64,000 nt of DNA, from contig OZ038423.1 of assembly GCA_964036155.1 (NCBI GenBank), forward strand, positions 32,317,249 through 32,381,248, given 5' to 3'. The notes beneath the pieces were generated by a model that saw only the letters and a list, made by a program, of their open reading frames with translations, made no database searches and was not told the origin of the DNA. This stretch comes from Diploscapter coronatus (lineage: Eukaryota; Nematoda; Chromadorea; Rhabditida; Rhabditidae). How positions within the stretch are numbered: position 1 is the first letter of the stretch; each line of letters opens with the position of its first letter. This document shows, piece by piece, positions 23,701 through 36,581 of this stretch. Made by a program: the position numbers and the translations under genes.

Positions 23701-24144
23701 TGCAAATTCTGGAGCTCAAACGGTAATGAATCCGAGGTCGATCCTGGAATGAAAGTTATTCATTATATCAATCTACATAACATATCGATTTGGCTAATTT
23801 TTTCCAATATTATTTACGTTTAAACACAGTATGAGTCAAAAAGTACTTAATCATGACAAAAAGTGCGTATTTCTGCAGAAATCTATATTCAACTTTTTAC
23901 AGATTTGGAATTCTCAATTTATGGAAAAATGTGGGTACTCTTGCATTCTAACTTGGAGACGAGGGTGAAATATTCTCTTGTAGGTATATAAAATCATTTC
24001 ACATCTTTCTTTATATCAAATCGTTGATTCAAAATTACCGCTTATTATCGTCGCTTTATCGAATGTCATTTGCGAAGTTGACAGGGTTGGTTGGTCCATT
24101 GGTTATGTTTACATGTCGAAATAAACTGATGCAATTTCAGTCTG

Positions 24145-25407
24145 ATGAGTCAAGAAATTTTGGAACAGTCAAGCCGAAGCGGCTCAAGTAGATCGAATAT
24201 TGAACAAGCTCGTAGGCAAGGGCAGGAACAGTCAAATAGCAAGGATCAAATTTTATTCTATTGTAGGAAAATATTTTTTGTATGAGCGAAAATTAATTTT
24301 AGTATTTAGTGCTTTATGAAAACAGCGATGTTAGAGAAGGAAGAATTTGTCTATTTAATTCGCATACTAATTCTGTTAAACAAATTGCCAAATTCCACAA
24401 TTGGTATGAACCATATCAAGTAGCAACTACACAGAATAAAGTAAATTCGTATGTTCGTTACTTTGAATAATTTCTCAAGTTTCAGATTTTTGGGATTGAC
24501 GGCGCAAATGAATCATTTGAAATTTTTGACTTGAATAATCGACAAATTTCACCAGGTCTTATCAACAAATCTACGAATGATCAATTCAAAGAATTTTACA
24601 GGTCCAGATCCTCCTGAATGGCGTGCATATGCATTTGTGGCTTATTTCAAAGATAAATTGTATTATTTGGGTGGAGAGTATCCTGTAACAGATGAAGATA
24701 CGAATCGAGTTGATGTAAGAAGATCGAATGAAAGTTCATGAAATAATTTATTCAGGTTTTAATAGGTGGAACATGGCAAACAGGACCTGCTTTTCCTCTT
24801 CCAATTAATCTTGTTCAAATAATAACATGCGATGGAATTTTATACGGTCACATTATAGCATATTCAATATCGTAATTATGAATATTCAGTTATTGATGGG
24901 AAATGGAATAATACAACCATATATCGATTTTCTGATGATGAACGGGAATGGGTTGAAATTGGAGAGATTCCAGAAACACGAAGTTCTTTCGGAATTGCAT
25001 CATTAAATGGAAGAATTTACATAACTGGAGGAGGATCGAAGTCGTTAATTTTGTATGATAAATAATGTACCATTATATATTTAGTAATAGCCATGATGTA
25101 TTGAAATCCTGTCTGTGTTTCGACCCCTCAGCTCCAGTTGGCAGTCCAATTTCTCGAATCGCTGATATGAATTATGCAAGATATCTTCATTCGCTTGTTG
25201 TCGCTAACGGGAAACTGTATGCAATCGGAGGGTGAGTGAATGTACTTATTGATACATAAAACAAAAGTTATTTTCAAATTTAGATTTCAAGATTACGAAA
25301 AAGGAAATAATTCCGATCATATGCCAAAAGATTTTTGTCAGTCAATTGAAGGATACGATCCACGAACGAACGAATGGCGAGAAATTGGAAAAATTAACAT
25401 AAAATAA
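24145..25407 (+). CDS. Small kelch-repeat protein, copy A
   Basis: Kelch repeats form beta-propellers that bind proteins. Eight exons join in frame to about 314 residues, beginning MSQEILEQSSRSGSSRSNIE, a Gln/Ser-rich leader of 39 residues encoded by exon 1. Blades follow (KLYYLGGEYP, DGKWNNTTIYRF, GRIYITGGGS, GKLYAIGG, then SIEGYDPRTNEWREIG), giving about five to six kelch-like units. There is no BTB, BACK or F-box domain, unlike KLHL proteins. The start was chosen because the frame closes upstream at 24,127 and TTTCAG precedes the ATG by five bases, which would suit a trans-splice acceptor. Several introns are only about 45 bases, with weak donors (GTCACA, GTCGTT) that are kept in all three paralogs. 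It differs from copy B at few codons, so both look functional. Confidence 0.88.
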
Positions 25408-26012
25408 AGCTTGATTATAATAATCTCAGATTTCATATAGAAACTTTATTCAATAAAATGTGAAATAATAATTTAATTTCAATGCACATGATACAGACAA
25501 CTCTCGAAGAAATCCAAGAGTGATGAAGGATAATTGTAACTCAAATAAATATTCCTTTTAATCAGGGTTGTACGAACTGAACTTCGAACTGTCTAGAAGT
25601 TCAGTTAAGTTAAAGTTCGATCTTTTCGAACTTCAGACAGCCCTGATCCTACCATTTACTCTCCACTATTTGCGACAATGCCATTATCAGAAAATTCAAT
25701 TTTTTTAAAAATGCAGTCGAATAAATTAAAGAAAAACAATAAATAATTGATAGCATATCGAAAATTGATCAACTTGTGTTAACACACCCCTCGAAAATAC
25801 CCACTTTGACCCCCACCTAGCCCCGCCCACTTTAGGGGATGGGATCTAAAAACCTAATCCTTGTGATTAGGGCCCATGGGTGTATCCACCGTATAAGTTT
25901 GGTTCGGATCCGGGACACTTTTGCAGTTGTCCGGACCCCCTTTGGCAGTTATTCCGTTTATTCGTAGAATGACTCCTTAACATATATCGAACAAATCGAG
26001 ATTGTAATTTAA
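25408..26012. other. Junction spacer between duplication units
   Basis: After the kelch 3' end, similarity to unit B stops near 25,556. About 456 bp of unique DNA follow, with a foldback element (25,561-25,647) and a family D repeat (about 25,800-25,940), before unit B starts at 26,013. Confidence 0.75.
25561..25647. mobile_element. Foldback element at the end of unit A
   Basis: An 87-bp stretch starts ATCAGGGTTGT and ends ACAGCCCTGAT, with GAACTTCGAA-type complementary blocks inside. No clear target duplication was found. Confidence 0.6.
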
Positions 26013-29000
26013 TATAAGTAGAGAACGCAAGCTCCGTCTTTTTCGTGAAGACAAAAATCTAGAAATTTTACGAAGCAATCTTATATTTATTTTTTTCTAA
26101 TTATTAGATGTGCTAGTAGAGAACATTTTTGCTTCTGAACATGCTCACGAAACATGACGCGAGTCGGTCAAATTGTACAGTGATACAGTGAATCTTCTTC
26201 ATTTCTCCTCATCGACTAAAGATGTATTTTGCCTTCTTTATAGTTTGGTAAGAGAAAAATATAAAATGTTCAGATACAGTCAGATATAAACGGATTTATG
26301 AAATCCCCTATAAACAACGTGCTTAAATGCGAATTTACATTCAATTTGTTGTGACGCTATGCGGTTAAATTGCAAAGTGGGAGGGTGGCTTTTGCTCATA
26401 AGCATGAAGAAAGTATTTATCATTTATCAATCGGAATAATCTAGGAAAACTCTGAAACAAAATGCCTTATAAGGCATTGCTCTTTGAAATCTCCTTTCTC
26501 TTTCGTATGCAAAAACAGGGTGCAGTTAGTTTTTGATGAAAAATTGCCTGCAAAGAGTGAACCTCGCATCGTCGCTTTCAGACATCCGCATCTCGGATTA
26601 GACTGATCCATCTTTCAAACGATTTTCTGTATCGGAATCCCAAAGAAAAACTCTTTCATTCAGTTAAGGGTTATGACTTTGTCTTCATATTCGGGAAATC
26701 AATTGCGCCCTTCAAATATAAGAAAAAATCCCTCCAATTTGGCATTCATCCCAAAGCATTCAACTAGCCTGCGATATCGACCTTTATTGTTCTGGTTCTG
26801 GTTCATTTCTCTTTTCTTCATTAGCCGGTGGATTTTTCTCCTTCTCATAGCCAGACTGTCTCTAACCGGACGTCGATGCCCTCTCGTCACCATGATATGC
26901 TGAAGTATAGTGAAATAAATCTGGCTGAGATAAACCCCTTGTGAAGAGGCATGCAGACAAAGTCTCTCACTGTTTCTTATTTTTTCTTCTATAAACCTCT
27001 CCCCAATCGGTCATCTGATGATGGCTTCCATTCTGATAGCCGATAAAGAAATCCCCGTTGATGTCTCTCCGTCTCTTTTCTCAATGCTCTCTAACTGGCA
27101 TTGCGCGTTTGCATCAGGGTTGTAGCGGAATCAAATTTTGAAAAGTTTCGGAACGGATTTCCGAAAATTGTTCAAAAATGCTCGGAATTTCGACTCTCAA
27201 TTCCGGTCAACTCTGAATAAAATGCCAAACGGCTGATTGTGAGAAGTCATATTCTGGTTGTGGTGAAGGACGAATTGACTATTCTTCAAATACCGTAAAA
27301 CCTATGATAGAAGTCCACCCTCAAATATCAAAACGATAAATCTATACATTGCCCAACTCAAATCATCTCAAGAAGTATTTGATAATATTCTTTACAAAGT
27401 TTGAAGTGAATTTAGCTTTGATTTTAAGTGACTACGATCATTAGATGGTGAGTTATGATGGTTTGAAAATTTCAATTTTTGTTCAAAAATAAGAGGTTGG
27501 AAAATAGAAGATCATGCTCTTCAATTAAAGAAAATACGATAACTATTCCTTAGCTTAGAATATCTATTATTGTTTTCACTTTTCTACTTCCCATTTAAAT
27601 AAAATTGAAAGTTATTAGTACAATTTTCAGTTTTTTCAGGTTGTCAGGTCCTCACTGTCATTAGAAAAAACTAGCAAACAGTCTAGAAGCAGCAAGAAAA
27701 AGTATTTAGGGATTATAGAGAGAGATAGTGAGAGAAATAGAAGGGAGATGAGAGTTTTTTCCTTATATTTTCTCCAAAATTCCCACTCTCTCATTATCCC
27801 TTTCGAAGTACATCGCCGTAACTGCTTCTGGCGACTTTGTCAGCAGCTGATAATGCTTGTCAGAGAAAAAGTTAGCCGATCAAAAACAGGTGAAGCCAAA
27901 GATATTCAGTTCTTATCCGTTAGAAGAAGAAATAGTATCGGATTAAGAGAGTTATTTCCTTATTCTCATACATCTCAAATACTTGAATTTCTCTCAGAGT
28001 CAGAATAAAACTGCGATAATATTCTTTAATTTCTTGATTTCGTCAGAGGTGACCATAAGAGAGAGACAAATTAATCAGACCGATAGACACATTTTTCTGG
28101 CAGATAGAGAGAGGGGCTGTCCTATCAGTTAGGAGAAAGATGAAATCGTAAGGGTATGAAGAGATTTTCTTTTTATTCTTTGTCTGTATCTCTCCTCCTA
28201 TACGGCTTTCATATCTTCCTAAATATATCGTCGTCGATTACCCCCGATGCCTATTTGAAAAGGAGATACGCTCATAAAAAAAATCAATAAATCCATAAAC
28301 ATGTCTAAAAGACTAATGAAAAATAGAATCAGTACAGAAGAAAATTTGCATAAAACACATGTTGTAATTGATTAGAGTAGGAGTCAACTCAAATCTGTCA
28401 TAAATGAATGATCCGAATTGGGCGTCCGGACTACTTAGGAAAGTTTGCCCTCGGTGAGTGCATTTTCCAAAATATGTACTATGTAAGAAGAAAATTGGAA
28501 GACCTCTTGAAATTATGATTTGCATTTAGAATGCGCTAACAATAAGATAGGAAAGACATTTTCAGCTGGACATCTCTTGGTTGAACCTCTAAATAGATAC
28601 CCTGTCCTAAGTTTAAAGTAGAAATTTGAATTTTCCGAGAAATTTTTAATTTAGCTCATCCTTGTGATGACAACTGGCGAGTTGATGGTAAATACATCTA
28701 AGATGGTAATCGTCAGAATCTTTCATCCTTTTCTCTTTTTTTTCCAAGCTGACCAAACTCGATTTACATGATATCAGCTGCGCTTTAGCCTTTCCATTCT
28801 CATTCCTAAAGCTAAATCTTCAATAAAAATCGAATCGACGCGAAGAAGAAAGCCAGGCATCAGCCAAGGGCTAATGTGGGCGGCGTCAACGTCCTTGGGT
28901 ATGTATTTAATCCTAAAATGCGAATTCATTCATTACTTTTCTTATATCTTTCGATTATCCGTACTTATTTTGAATAACTAGAGTGGGACGTAGTTTACTA

Positions 29001-29231
29001 TCAAATAGTGGTGGGCACAACTTCATCTTCGAAGATTTTTAAATCCAAAACTTCGAACCTTTCTTCATTACTATTTTTTTAATTGTGGCTTCTCACACAT
29101 CTGCTATCAGAAATTTTCTTTTCGTGGATCTTGATATCTTTAGGAAAATTATAAGAGTTTATCTCAAAATTACAATTGCCAAAAGTTCGAAGAATAAATC
29201 ATCGACTTTTTAGGCTACAATATTGTCAACA
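26013..29231. other. Apparently non-coding 5' part of unit B
   Basis: Counterpart of 15,812-18,981. ORFs at 26,673-26,903 and 27,748-28,008 have no counterpart in unit A and appear to be chance. One extra block of about 20 bases near 27,410 distinguishes the copies. Confidence 0.6.
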
Positions 29232-32200
29232 ATGATGAGTCTCGTAATTTTTCTGGTACTCTTCAAGTGGTCAAATGCTTGTCTGACAACACCGGACATG
29301 GACCTGCCTCCTGTTCAGCCCACCACTTACGCAGGTAAATTATCATTGCGTATTAAATAAATTTTCTAGTTTTGAAAAGACCAGCTACACATGGCTTTTC
29401 CAAATTTTGTCTCTTCACAATGAATGTGGAATGGGCTTATAATTCAATCTGGTCTAGGTTTTTGGCAAGTCGGCCATCACACTGTTTTGTAAAATCTCAT
29501 AATCGTCGGTTCAGGCTACCGACATTAAAGTCTAAAGTAAAGTATAAAATTGTGCAAGCTCAACAACAATAGATATAGATACGACGGTGTCCACATCGAC
29601 ACCTACAACCACGTCCACATCCACATCGACATCCACATCGACGTCCACATCGACGTCCACATCTACATCAACGTCCACAACGACCACATCAACTACTACA
29701 ACAACAACAACTACTACTACTACAACAACCGGATGTGTTCCATATCCAGGTCCAATAGCTGATTGTCCTAAGTCTTAACAATTTTCAAGCTAACCAAAAC
29801 TGGTATCGTTCGACTCCAAATTCTATGTAAATAAATAATAGATGCCTCTGGCTTCAATTTGAGCCCAAATTTTGGTAGACTACCTACGAAAATATTCTCG
29901 TATAATTTTCTTAAAAATTGACATTAAATTTTGGTTTTTAGGTACCGGTCCTTGTTTCGCAAATTCAGCTCTACTAGCTTGCTGTGGTAAGTCTTAACAA
30001 TTTTTCAAGCCAACCATTTTATTATCAATTCAAGAGGAATTCTATTGTCCGAGTCCATAAATTTTCATGAGCTTTTTTCGGAGGAATCATTTTGTTTTCT
30101 GAAAATAACTACTGTATATGTTCCGAGAGCATATTCATTCATAAACTTCGATTCAAATTCATACATCAAATTTGTAAGAATAGTGCGTGAGTTATAAAGA
30201 AAGCGTTATCACTTCTTTTCAACCGAACTTAGCTATCAACATCAAATTTACATGAATAAACGACCAAATCGATTTTCAAAAAATAGCATCATCTTACTCT
30301 TCCTCAATAATAATTCATTGTGATTAAAGAACAAAGGAAGATGCCTTCTTCTTCAAGCAAAAAACGTGTTTCAAATCTAAATTCAACCATTTCAGCTGCA
30401 CAATGCCCTGCTGGCTGGGACTTTGTTGAAGGCAAATGCTATCAGGTGATCGTTGAAGATTATTTTCGCTTTAATTTCGTTTTGTGAATAGCAAGGATTT
30501 TACAGTATATTGGTACTAGTGCCACTTGGAACGCAGCAGATACGAACTGCATGGGATTATGCACCCCTCCCTCCTCAATGTGCCATATAGCAAGGCTGTA
30601 CAGCGTACAGCAAGGCCTGGACTTATGGGGTTATGGTAAGGAATTTCATGAGAATTTATTAATGTATAAACTAATTTGGAACATTCGATTTCTAAATTGC
30701 GTTTTTTTCATTTTGCGGCATCAATAAGACTATTCACAAAGGAAGCTAATGGTTAGAGAGGCCAAATCAGTTTTCAACATTGATTTTAACGTTTAAATTT
30801 GGTACCAGTCTGATCATCGAAGTCATGCTGATCTCAAAACTATTTAGATCTCCGAAAACGATCTATCCTAAATAAAGCTATGATCATCTTTGTAAGCGAA
30901 CCTTTCCTGTTGTAGCCTTCCCGAAGTTTTCGGACAATAAACTCACAATCAGCCTATTATTTATTAAAAGATGTAATTTAACGTAAAACTCATCCAAATC
31001 ATGTCGAAACTGACCAAAATTTCTTATTAGCTAAATTTTATTAAAAGTTAAACATAATTAAAGTCGTCTATTGATTCTCTTCCTTTTTCAGTGTTGTCGC
31101 GTAACCCCGCTGAAATCCTAATTCATATTGATACACACAAAATCGCAGGCGACCCTACTGTGAGTCATCATTCTACTTATAGGCAATTTTAAAAGTATGA
31201 CGATAGAAACATACGAAAATAGTAAAGGGTTAGGGGAGGGGAGGATAGCCCAGAGCATCTTTTGCCATATTATTTCGTATGTTCCTATGATTTATCGTTC
31301 TACATTTCCAGGTTGTCTACTATCATTAGTTCAAGGAGTTGTTTTCATACTTTTCATCGCTCTGTATTTGTATCTATAAAAATTTAGGGAATGCGTCTAC
31401 AAAACAGTGATGGCCAGGAATATGTGTGTACCTTTTGGGATACTGGCACCGGGTAAGTAAAAGTTTCTCTGTAACCATGATTTTAATTGGATAATTGAAT
31501 CAAAAATCTATAGCAAGAGTACCCTCGACTCTTTTAGAGATCTGGATTGGAACAGTGAGCATGGCTCGTGTTGAAACCGCGAATGTTAAGGCTTGATCGA
31601 GATTCTCGTATGGCGATCGCGACGAATCTCGAACATTCGCGTGCATCAGCACAAGTCATGATCACTACATAAATCCAGGCCTCGAATACGTATAAAAAGA
31701 ATAAGCTATGATGAATGATTGAATTTTCAACTAGTGGATAATTATTAACTAATTTAGACAGCCGAGTAAGAAATTTAGTTAATTGCAACGGAAGAAGAAT
31801 TTGATTTTCAAAGATGCACAAATACCACAATACCAAATCTCCATATTTTATAGTAGTGCGTTTATGAAAATCAGTTCTTCAATTTCCCGATGCGCTTTAC
31901 TAAATTCCTTCAGGTAACAACCCTGGAGAGGACTGTGGTTGGGTGAGTCATATTTTAATCCATTTAAATGTTTATCTTTTATAAAAAAAAACATATACCG
32001 TTGCACAGAAATGAATTAACTTATATCGAGTGGATAATTTTCGAAGATCTAAAAATTATTGTCTTTTTGAGAGTTTAATGCTATTTTGATGAATTACTGT
32101 GATCATCTATTTCCTAAAATTTATTTGACTTCTCTACTTATAAGAGATTTTGAAGTTGACTTAGATCAAGGAAAAAGAAATTAAATGTAGAAACTAATAA

Positions 32201-32652
32201 CAACCCAAATGCACATTTTATAATGAATATTTTAGATGGGTTCAAGTGGATTATGGGGCGACCAGTTTGTAAGACTAAGTTTAATCTGAAAATAGAAATG
32301 CCGTAAACTCTCTAATAGGATCTTTTCTTTTTGAGAGGTTGAAAATTATAAACTCCAAGGCATCTATTACAGGTTTTACGGTATGAGATATTTTAGTTAG
32401 AAAATAACTAGAACAATGGAAGGCAAGAGAAATATGTATGATCAGATTTGGAAGATTTGACCCGATATTAGATTCGTTTAAATTTTGAAAGAGATATCAT
32501 TTTTGACTATTAAAGGCACATGAAAATAGTTCAGAAACTGTCACGCACCCTATAAAATTTTTCCTAAAATCATATTCAATATTTAGTGCACAGATAATCA
32601 TAACTATGTCTGCGAAACGAACGTTCGGCTTACCGCGACATGCCCTCCTTGA
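29232..32652 (+). CDS. Secreted C-type-lectin-like protein with mucin-type stalk, copy B
   Basis: This is the tandem paralog of the gene at 18,982. The signal peptide differs (MMSLVIFLVLFKWSNA), the Thr/Ser stalk is two residues shorter, and the exon at about 31,389-31,451 is changed (YVCTFWDTGTG instead of ASTCTFWTLG). The rest of the lectin fold (CPAGWDFVEGKCYQ, NNPGEDCGW, MGSSGLWGDQF, DNHNYVCE and the stop TGA) is the same. The awkward junction after the CTFW exon is present here too: the plain GT-AG join ends in a stop. Since both copies share it, it either predates the duplication or reflects splicing I cannot resolve. Secretion follows from the signal peptide; the role in recognition is inferred from the family. 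Confidence 0.72.
31578..31641. repeat. Hairpin in lectin-gene intron, copy B
   Basis: Identical to the hairpin at 21,335-21,398. Confidence 0.6.
32299..32383. mobile_element. Short foldback element, copy B
   Basis: Identical to the foldback at 22,056-22,140; inherited through the segmental duplication. Confidence 0.5.
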
Positions 32653-34386
32653 TTATCCTTCGTATCTGATATTTCACTTTTCAAATCAAAGCTATGAATA
32701 AAAAATTTTCACTGTTATCAAAAAGTATGAAATGAAAACAAATCGAAAGCTGTGGTTCACTAATAAAGTTGCTTAGCACTCTCCAGAGAAGTCAGATCAA
32801 TTTGATTCTTATTTTCGAGACGAGTATCGACAAGTGAAGCTGGACTGCATGCTTTGCTTTCTTGAAATTCAAATTGCGAATGAATGACGAAACGAGAATT
32901 ATAGTATTTCGCAAAGAGAACTAAATTTGAAATGCCTTGTTCATGAACGTGTAACACATTCCTATCATTACTTAAATTTGATTCAAATTCTTCATTGAAG
33001 TGTTTTGATGAAATGCAATTATTCATAAGAGCTACATAGGTTTGAAATTAGTTCTCAGGATGAATGTCTCCAATTTAAATTGATTTTCTTCATAATGAGA
33101 ACTTTATATACTTCCAAGGCGTTAGATAAATTCTATCCCTGAGTTCAGGGCGTATTTCGGTAGACGAAACTGGCAACGAATTAGTGCCCACTTGTGTCGA
33201 TTTAGAACAGGAGAGGAATGATGAAGCTAAAACTAAAGATAAGCAAAAAAATTTTTATTTGTACCACCTGACGAGCATTTTTCATAGAAATTACGATTTT
33301 CAAATTAGCATAGCTCCGCCCACTTTTGGGGGCAGGGCCTAATCTCCTCGATTTTGTGGTTAGAGCTCATAGGGGTATCCACCTCTATGATCAAATCACG
33401 AGTTGTGGGATTTTTTCTGAAATCCGACAGTTGTTCGAGTCTTACAAATAAATTCTCTTAAGAACAACAATAAATCTTTCGCCTTCGAAGCTCACGTGTT
33501 ACACCAATCAATAAATATTCGCCAGCATTTGCCGTATCATTGTTAGGAGTTTCATAAATTTACCAAACCTTATAAATTCATTTTTGTTTCGATTATGCCG
33601 TTTCATAATTTCAGATAAATTGTTTTAAGACAGACTCCTTGTAAGACTCAAACAAAGATCCCCCAATCCGAATATGACCCATAAACTTCGATTTTTGGGA
33701 CCAAAACTTTTGAACCGTTATTTCTCAAAAAGGGAACCTTAATTTTCAATTTTTTAAAACTTTTCTTTATCCGAAGAAGTTTTTGTTTCATTTGTACTAC
33801 CTTGTGCGCTACTTGTTGGTAAAAAACGGCGAAACATAGGGTAAGAAAATCGATATCGTAGTTTCTGAATCCGATTGATCCTTTGATGAGTATTGCTTTG
33901 TTGTTAAGATATGGAAAGGAAGTGAATCTTGTATACTACATTTTGCAAATTCTGGAGCTCAAACGGTAATGAATCCGAGGTCGATCCTGGAATGAAAGTT
34001 ATTCATTATATCAATCTACATAACATATCGATTTGGCTAATTTTTTCCAATATTATTTACGTGTAAACACAGTATGAGTCAAAAAGTACTTAATCATGAC
34101 AAAAAGTGCGTATTTCTGCAGAAATCTATATTCAACTTTTTACAGATTTGGAATCCTCAATTTATGGAAAAATGTGGGTACTCTTGCATTCTAACTTGGA
34201 GACGAGGGTGAAATATTCTCTTGTAGGTATATAAAATCATTTCACATCTTTCTTTATATCAAATCGTTGATTCAAAATTATCGTTTATTATCGTCGCTTT
34301 TCGAATTTTATTTGCGGAGTTGGCAGGGTTGGTTGGTCCATCAGTTATGTTTACATGTCGAAATAATCTGATGCAATTTCAGTCTG
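32653..34386. other. Spacer between lectin and kelch genes, unit B
   Basis: Near-identical to 22,410-24,144. It contains family D (about 33,318-33,423) and family R (33,484-33,943) repeats. No gene was recognised. Confidence 0.55.
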
Positions 34387-36581
34387 ATGAGTCAAGAAAT
34401 TTTGGAACAGTCAAGCCGAAGCGGCTCAAGTAGATCGAATATTGAACAAGCTCGCAGGCAAGGGCAGGAACAGTCAAATAGCAAGGATCAAATTTTATTC
34501 TATTGTAGGAAAATATTTTTTGTATGAGCGAAAATTAATTTTAGTATTTAGTGCTTTATGAAAACAGCGATGTTAGAGAAGGAAGAATTTGTCTATTTAA
34601 TTCGCATACTAATTCTGTTAAACAAATTGCCAAATTCCACAATTGGTATGAACCATGTCAAGTAGCAACTACACAGAATAAAGTAAATTCGTATGTTCGT
34701 TACTTTGAATAATTTCTCAAGTTTCAGATTTTTGGGATTGATGGCGCAAATGAATCATTTGAAATTTTTGACTTGAATAATCGACAAATTTCACCAGGTC
34801 TTATCAACAAATCTACGAATGATCAATTCAAAGAATTTTACAGGTCCAGATCCTCCTGAATGGCGTGCATATGCATTTGTGGCTTATTTCAAAGATAAAT
34901 TGTATTATTTGGGTGGAGAGTATCCTGTAACAGATGAAGATACGAATCGAGTTGATGTAAGAAGATCGAATGAAAGTTCATGAAATAATTTATTCAGGTT
35001 TTAATAGATGGAACATGGCAAACAGGACCTGCTTTTCCTCTTCCGATTAATCTTGTTCAAATAATAACATGCGATGGAATTTTATACGGTCACATTATAG
35101 CATATTCAATATCGTAATTATGAATATTCAGTTATTGATGGGAAATGGAATAATACAACCATATATCGATTTTCTGATGATGAACGGGAATGGGTTGAAA
35201 TTGGAGAGATTCCAGAAACACGAAGTTCTTTCGGAATTGCATCATTAAATGGAAGAATTTACATAACTGGAGGAGGATCGAAGTCGTTAATTTTGTATGA
35301 TAAATAATGTATCATATATTTAGTAATAGTCATGATGTATTGAAATCCTGTCTGTGTTTCGACCCCTCAGCTCCAGTTGGCAGTCGAATTTCTCGAATCG
35401 CTGATATGAATTATGCAAGATATCTTCATTCGCTTGTTGTCGCTAACGGGAAACTGTATGCAATCGGAGGGTGAGTGAATGTACTTATTGATACATACAG
35501 GGTGGCACACAATTATGGCAACTCATTTTCAAGCAGGAGTAATTTTATAATGAAAGGCTCTATATTAATTTTTGTTATATTTTTGAATTCATTAGACCTA
35601 ATGTGTCATAGATTCAAGAAAAAAACTTCCCAGAAAAAAACGCTTACCGTAGATGAATTTAAATTTTTGATTCGATACTGCAACTGTTAGCGTTATACGC
35701 AAAAATTGCCCATATGTTTGGCAATTTTTTTTCTGGAAAGTGCCCATACCCAACCAATAAATCTTAGTGGATTATATTCTCTGGGTCAGTTAACACTAAT
35801 TTCAATTAAAAAATTCGAGTCATAGCGATATTTGGATGTAGGAGACTGCTTCGACGCCAAGAAGGGCTGCGTGCCATAGATAACTTAAGTTCGAGGGTAC
35901 CGCTGGCACCAAAACTAAAGAGCGATTGAAATAATTATACATTCACGAATCCTGCATCCATTGGGGAGTTGATTTGTTAAAAATCCAGAATTATCTGTGA
36001 TTTATATTAAAAAAAGGCGAATAAAATTTGCATTCCATGATATTAAAAAGAGTCGAAAAATGCAATATCTCAAATAGTCCATAAAAAATCTGAGCCTGAT
36101 ATTCTGTATGGAATTTGTTTATTGGGCTTAAACTTACGTATCTTGAAGCTCATAACCTCAGCATTATCTAGGCTAAATTTGAAGTTATATGGAGCATCAA
36201 TAAGTTAAGAAAAAAATATTATATGAGGATAAATACATCGTGCCGCGTCAAAATAATTTTTAAGTTTTGTCGCGCTAGGGTAAAATTGGGAAGTTGTTTC
36301 AAAAATCACTTCTAATAATATTTTGTGATGAACTATCCACAGAATATATCCGTGGAAATTCTAGCCCAAAATACCGATCCGTATGGTATTTATTCAATGA
36401 GCAATGGGTTTCCATAATTGTGTGCCACCCTGTAAAACAAGTTATTTTCAAATTTAGATTTCAAGATTACGAAAAAGGAAATAATTCCGATCATATGCCA
36501 AAAGATTTTTGTCAGTCAATTGAAGGATACGATCCACGAACGAACGAATGGCGAGAAATTGGAAAAATTAACATAAAATAA
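34387..36581 (+). CDS. Small kelch-repeat protein, copy B
   Basis: Tandem paralog of the gene at 24,145, with the same eight exons and the same predicted length of about 314 residues. Coding differences I could see include Tyr to Cys in the second exon (EPCQVATT), Gly to Asp in VLIDGTW and Pro to Arg in VGSRISRI, besides silent changes such as CGT to CGC and CCA to CCG. Its last intron is enlarged from about 50 bases to about 1 kb by a TA-flanked inverted-repeat element, but both splice sites are kept, so the frame is still open. Role unknown; a protein-binding propeller without a BTB or F-box domain. Confidence 0.87.
35498..36432. mobile_element. 935-bp Tc1/mariner-type non-autonomous element (element A)
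   Basis: Perfect 21-bp terminal inverted repeats begin CAGGGTGGCACACAATT. The element is flanked by TA on both sides (35,496-35,497 and 36,433-36,434). The same intron in unit A (25,234-25,282) has the uninterrupted TA site. Interior ORFs are short and not recognisable as transposase, so it is probably mobilised in trans. The termini resemble those of elements B and C (CAGGGTGG start). Confidence 0.93.

Larger units (their letters stand above)
22410..24144. other. Spacer between lectin and kelch genes, unit A
   Basis: No gene was recognised. It holds a family D repeat (about 23,075-23,180) and a family R repeat (23,241-23,700), both described separately. A minus-strand ORF (22,783-22,517, 88 codons) is identical in both units, but the surrounding non-coding DNA is equally identical, so its conservation is not informative. 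Confidence 0.55.
15812..25556. repeat. Tandem segmental duplication, unit A
   Basis: This is the first of two head-to-tail copies. The left boundary is where TATAAGTAGAGAACGCAAGC begins (15,812, matching 26,013). The right boundary is where similarity to the second copy ends, shortly after the kelch gene (about 25,556, matching about 36,726). The unit contains the C-type-lectin-like gene and the kelch gene. The offset between copies drifts from 10,201 to about 10,250 because of small indels, and is a constant 10,243 in the near-identical core. Confidence 0.95.

Noticed and set aside
24145..25407. Kelch genes as BTB-kelch (KLHL) ubiquitin adaptors
   Set aside because: No BTB or BACK domain could be found upstream in the same frame; exon 1 is only a short Gln/Ser-rich leader.
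18982..25407. Lectin and kelch as one fused gene
   Set aside because: The lectin ends in a clear stop, and 1.7 kb of non-coding repeats separate the genes.
35475..35690. ORF overlapping element A as a host exon or transposase
   Set aside because: It starts in the kelch intron and crosses the element border; no transposase motif.
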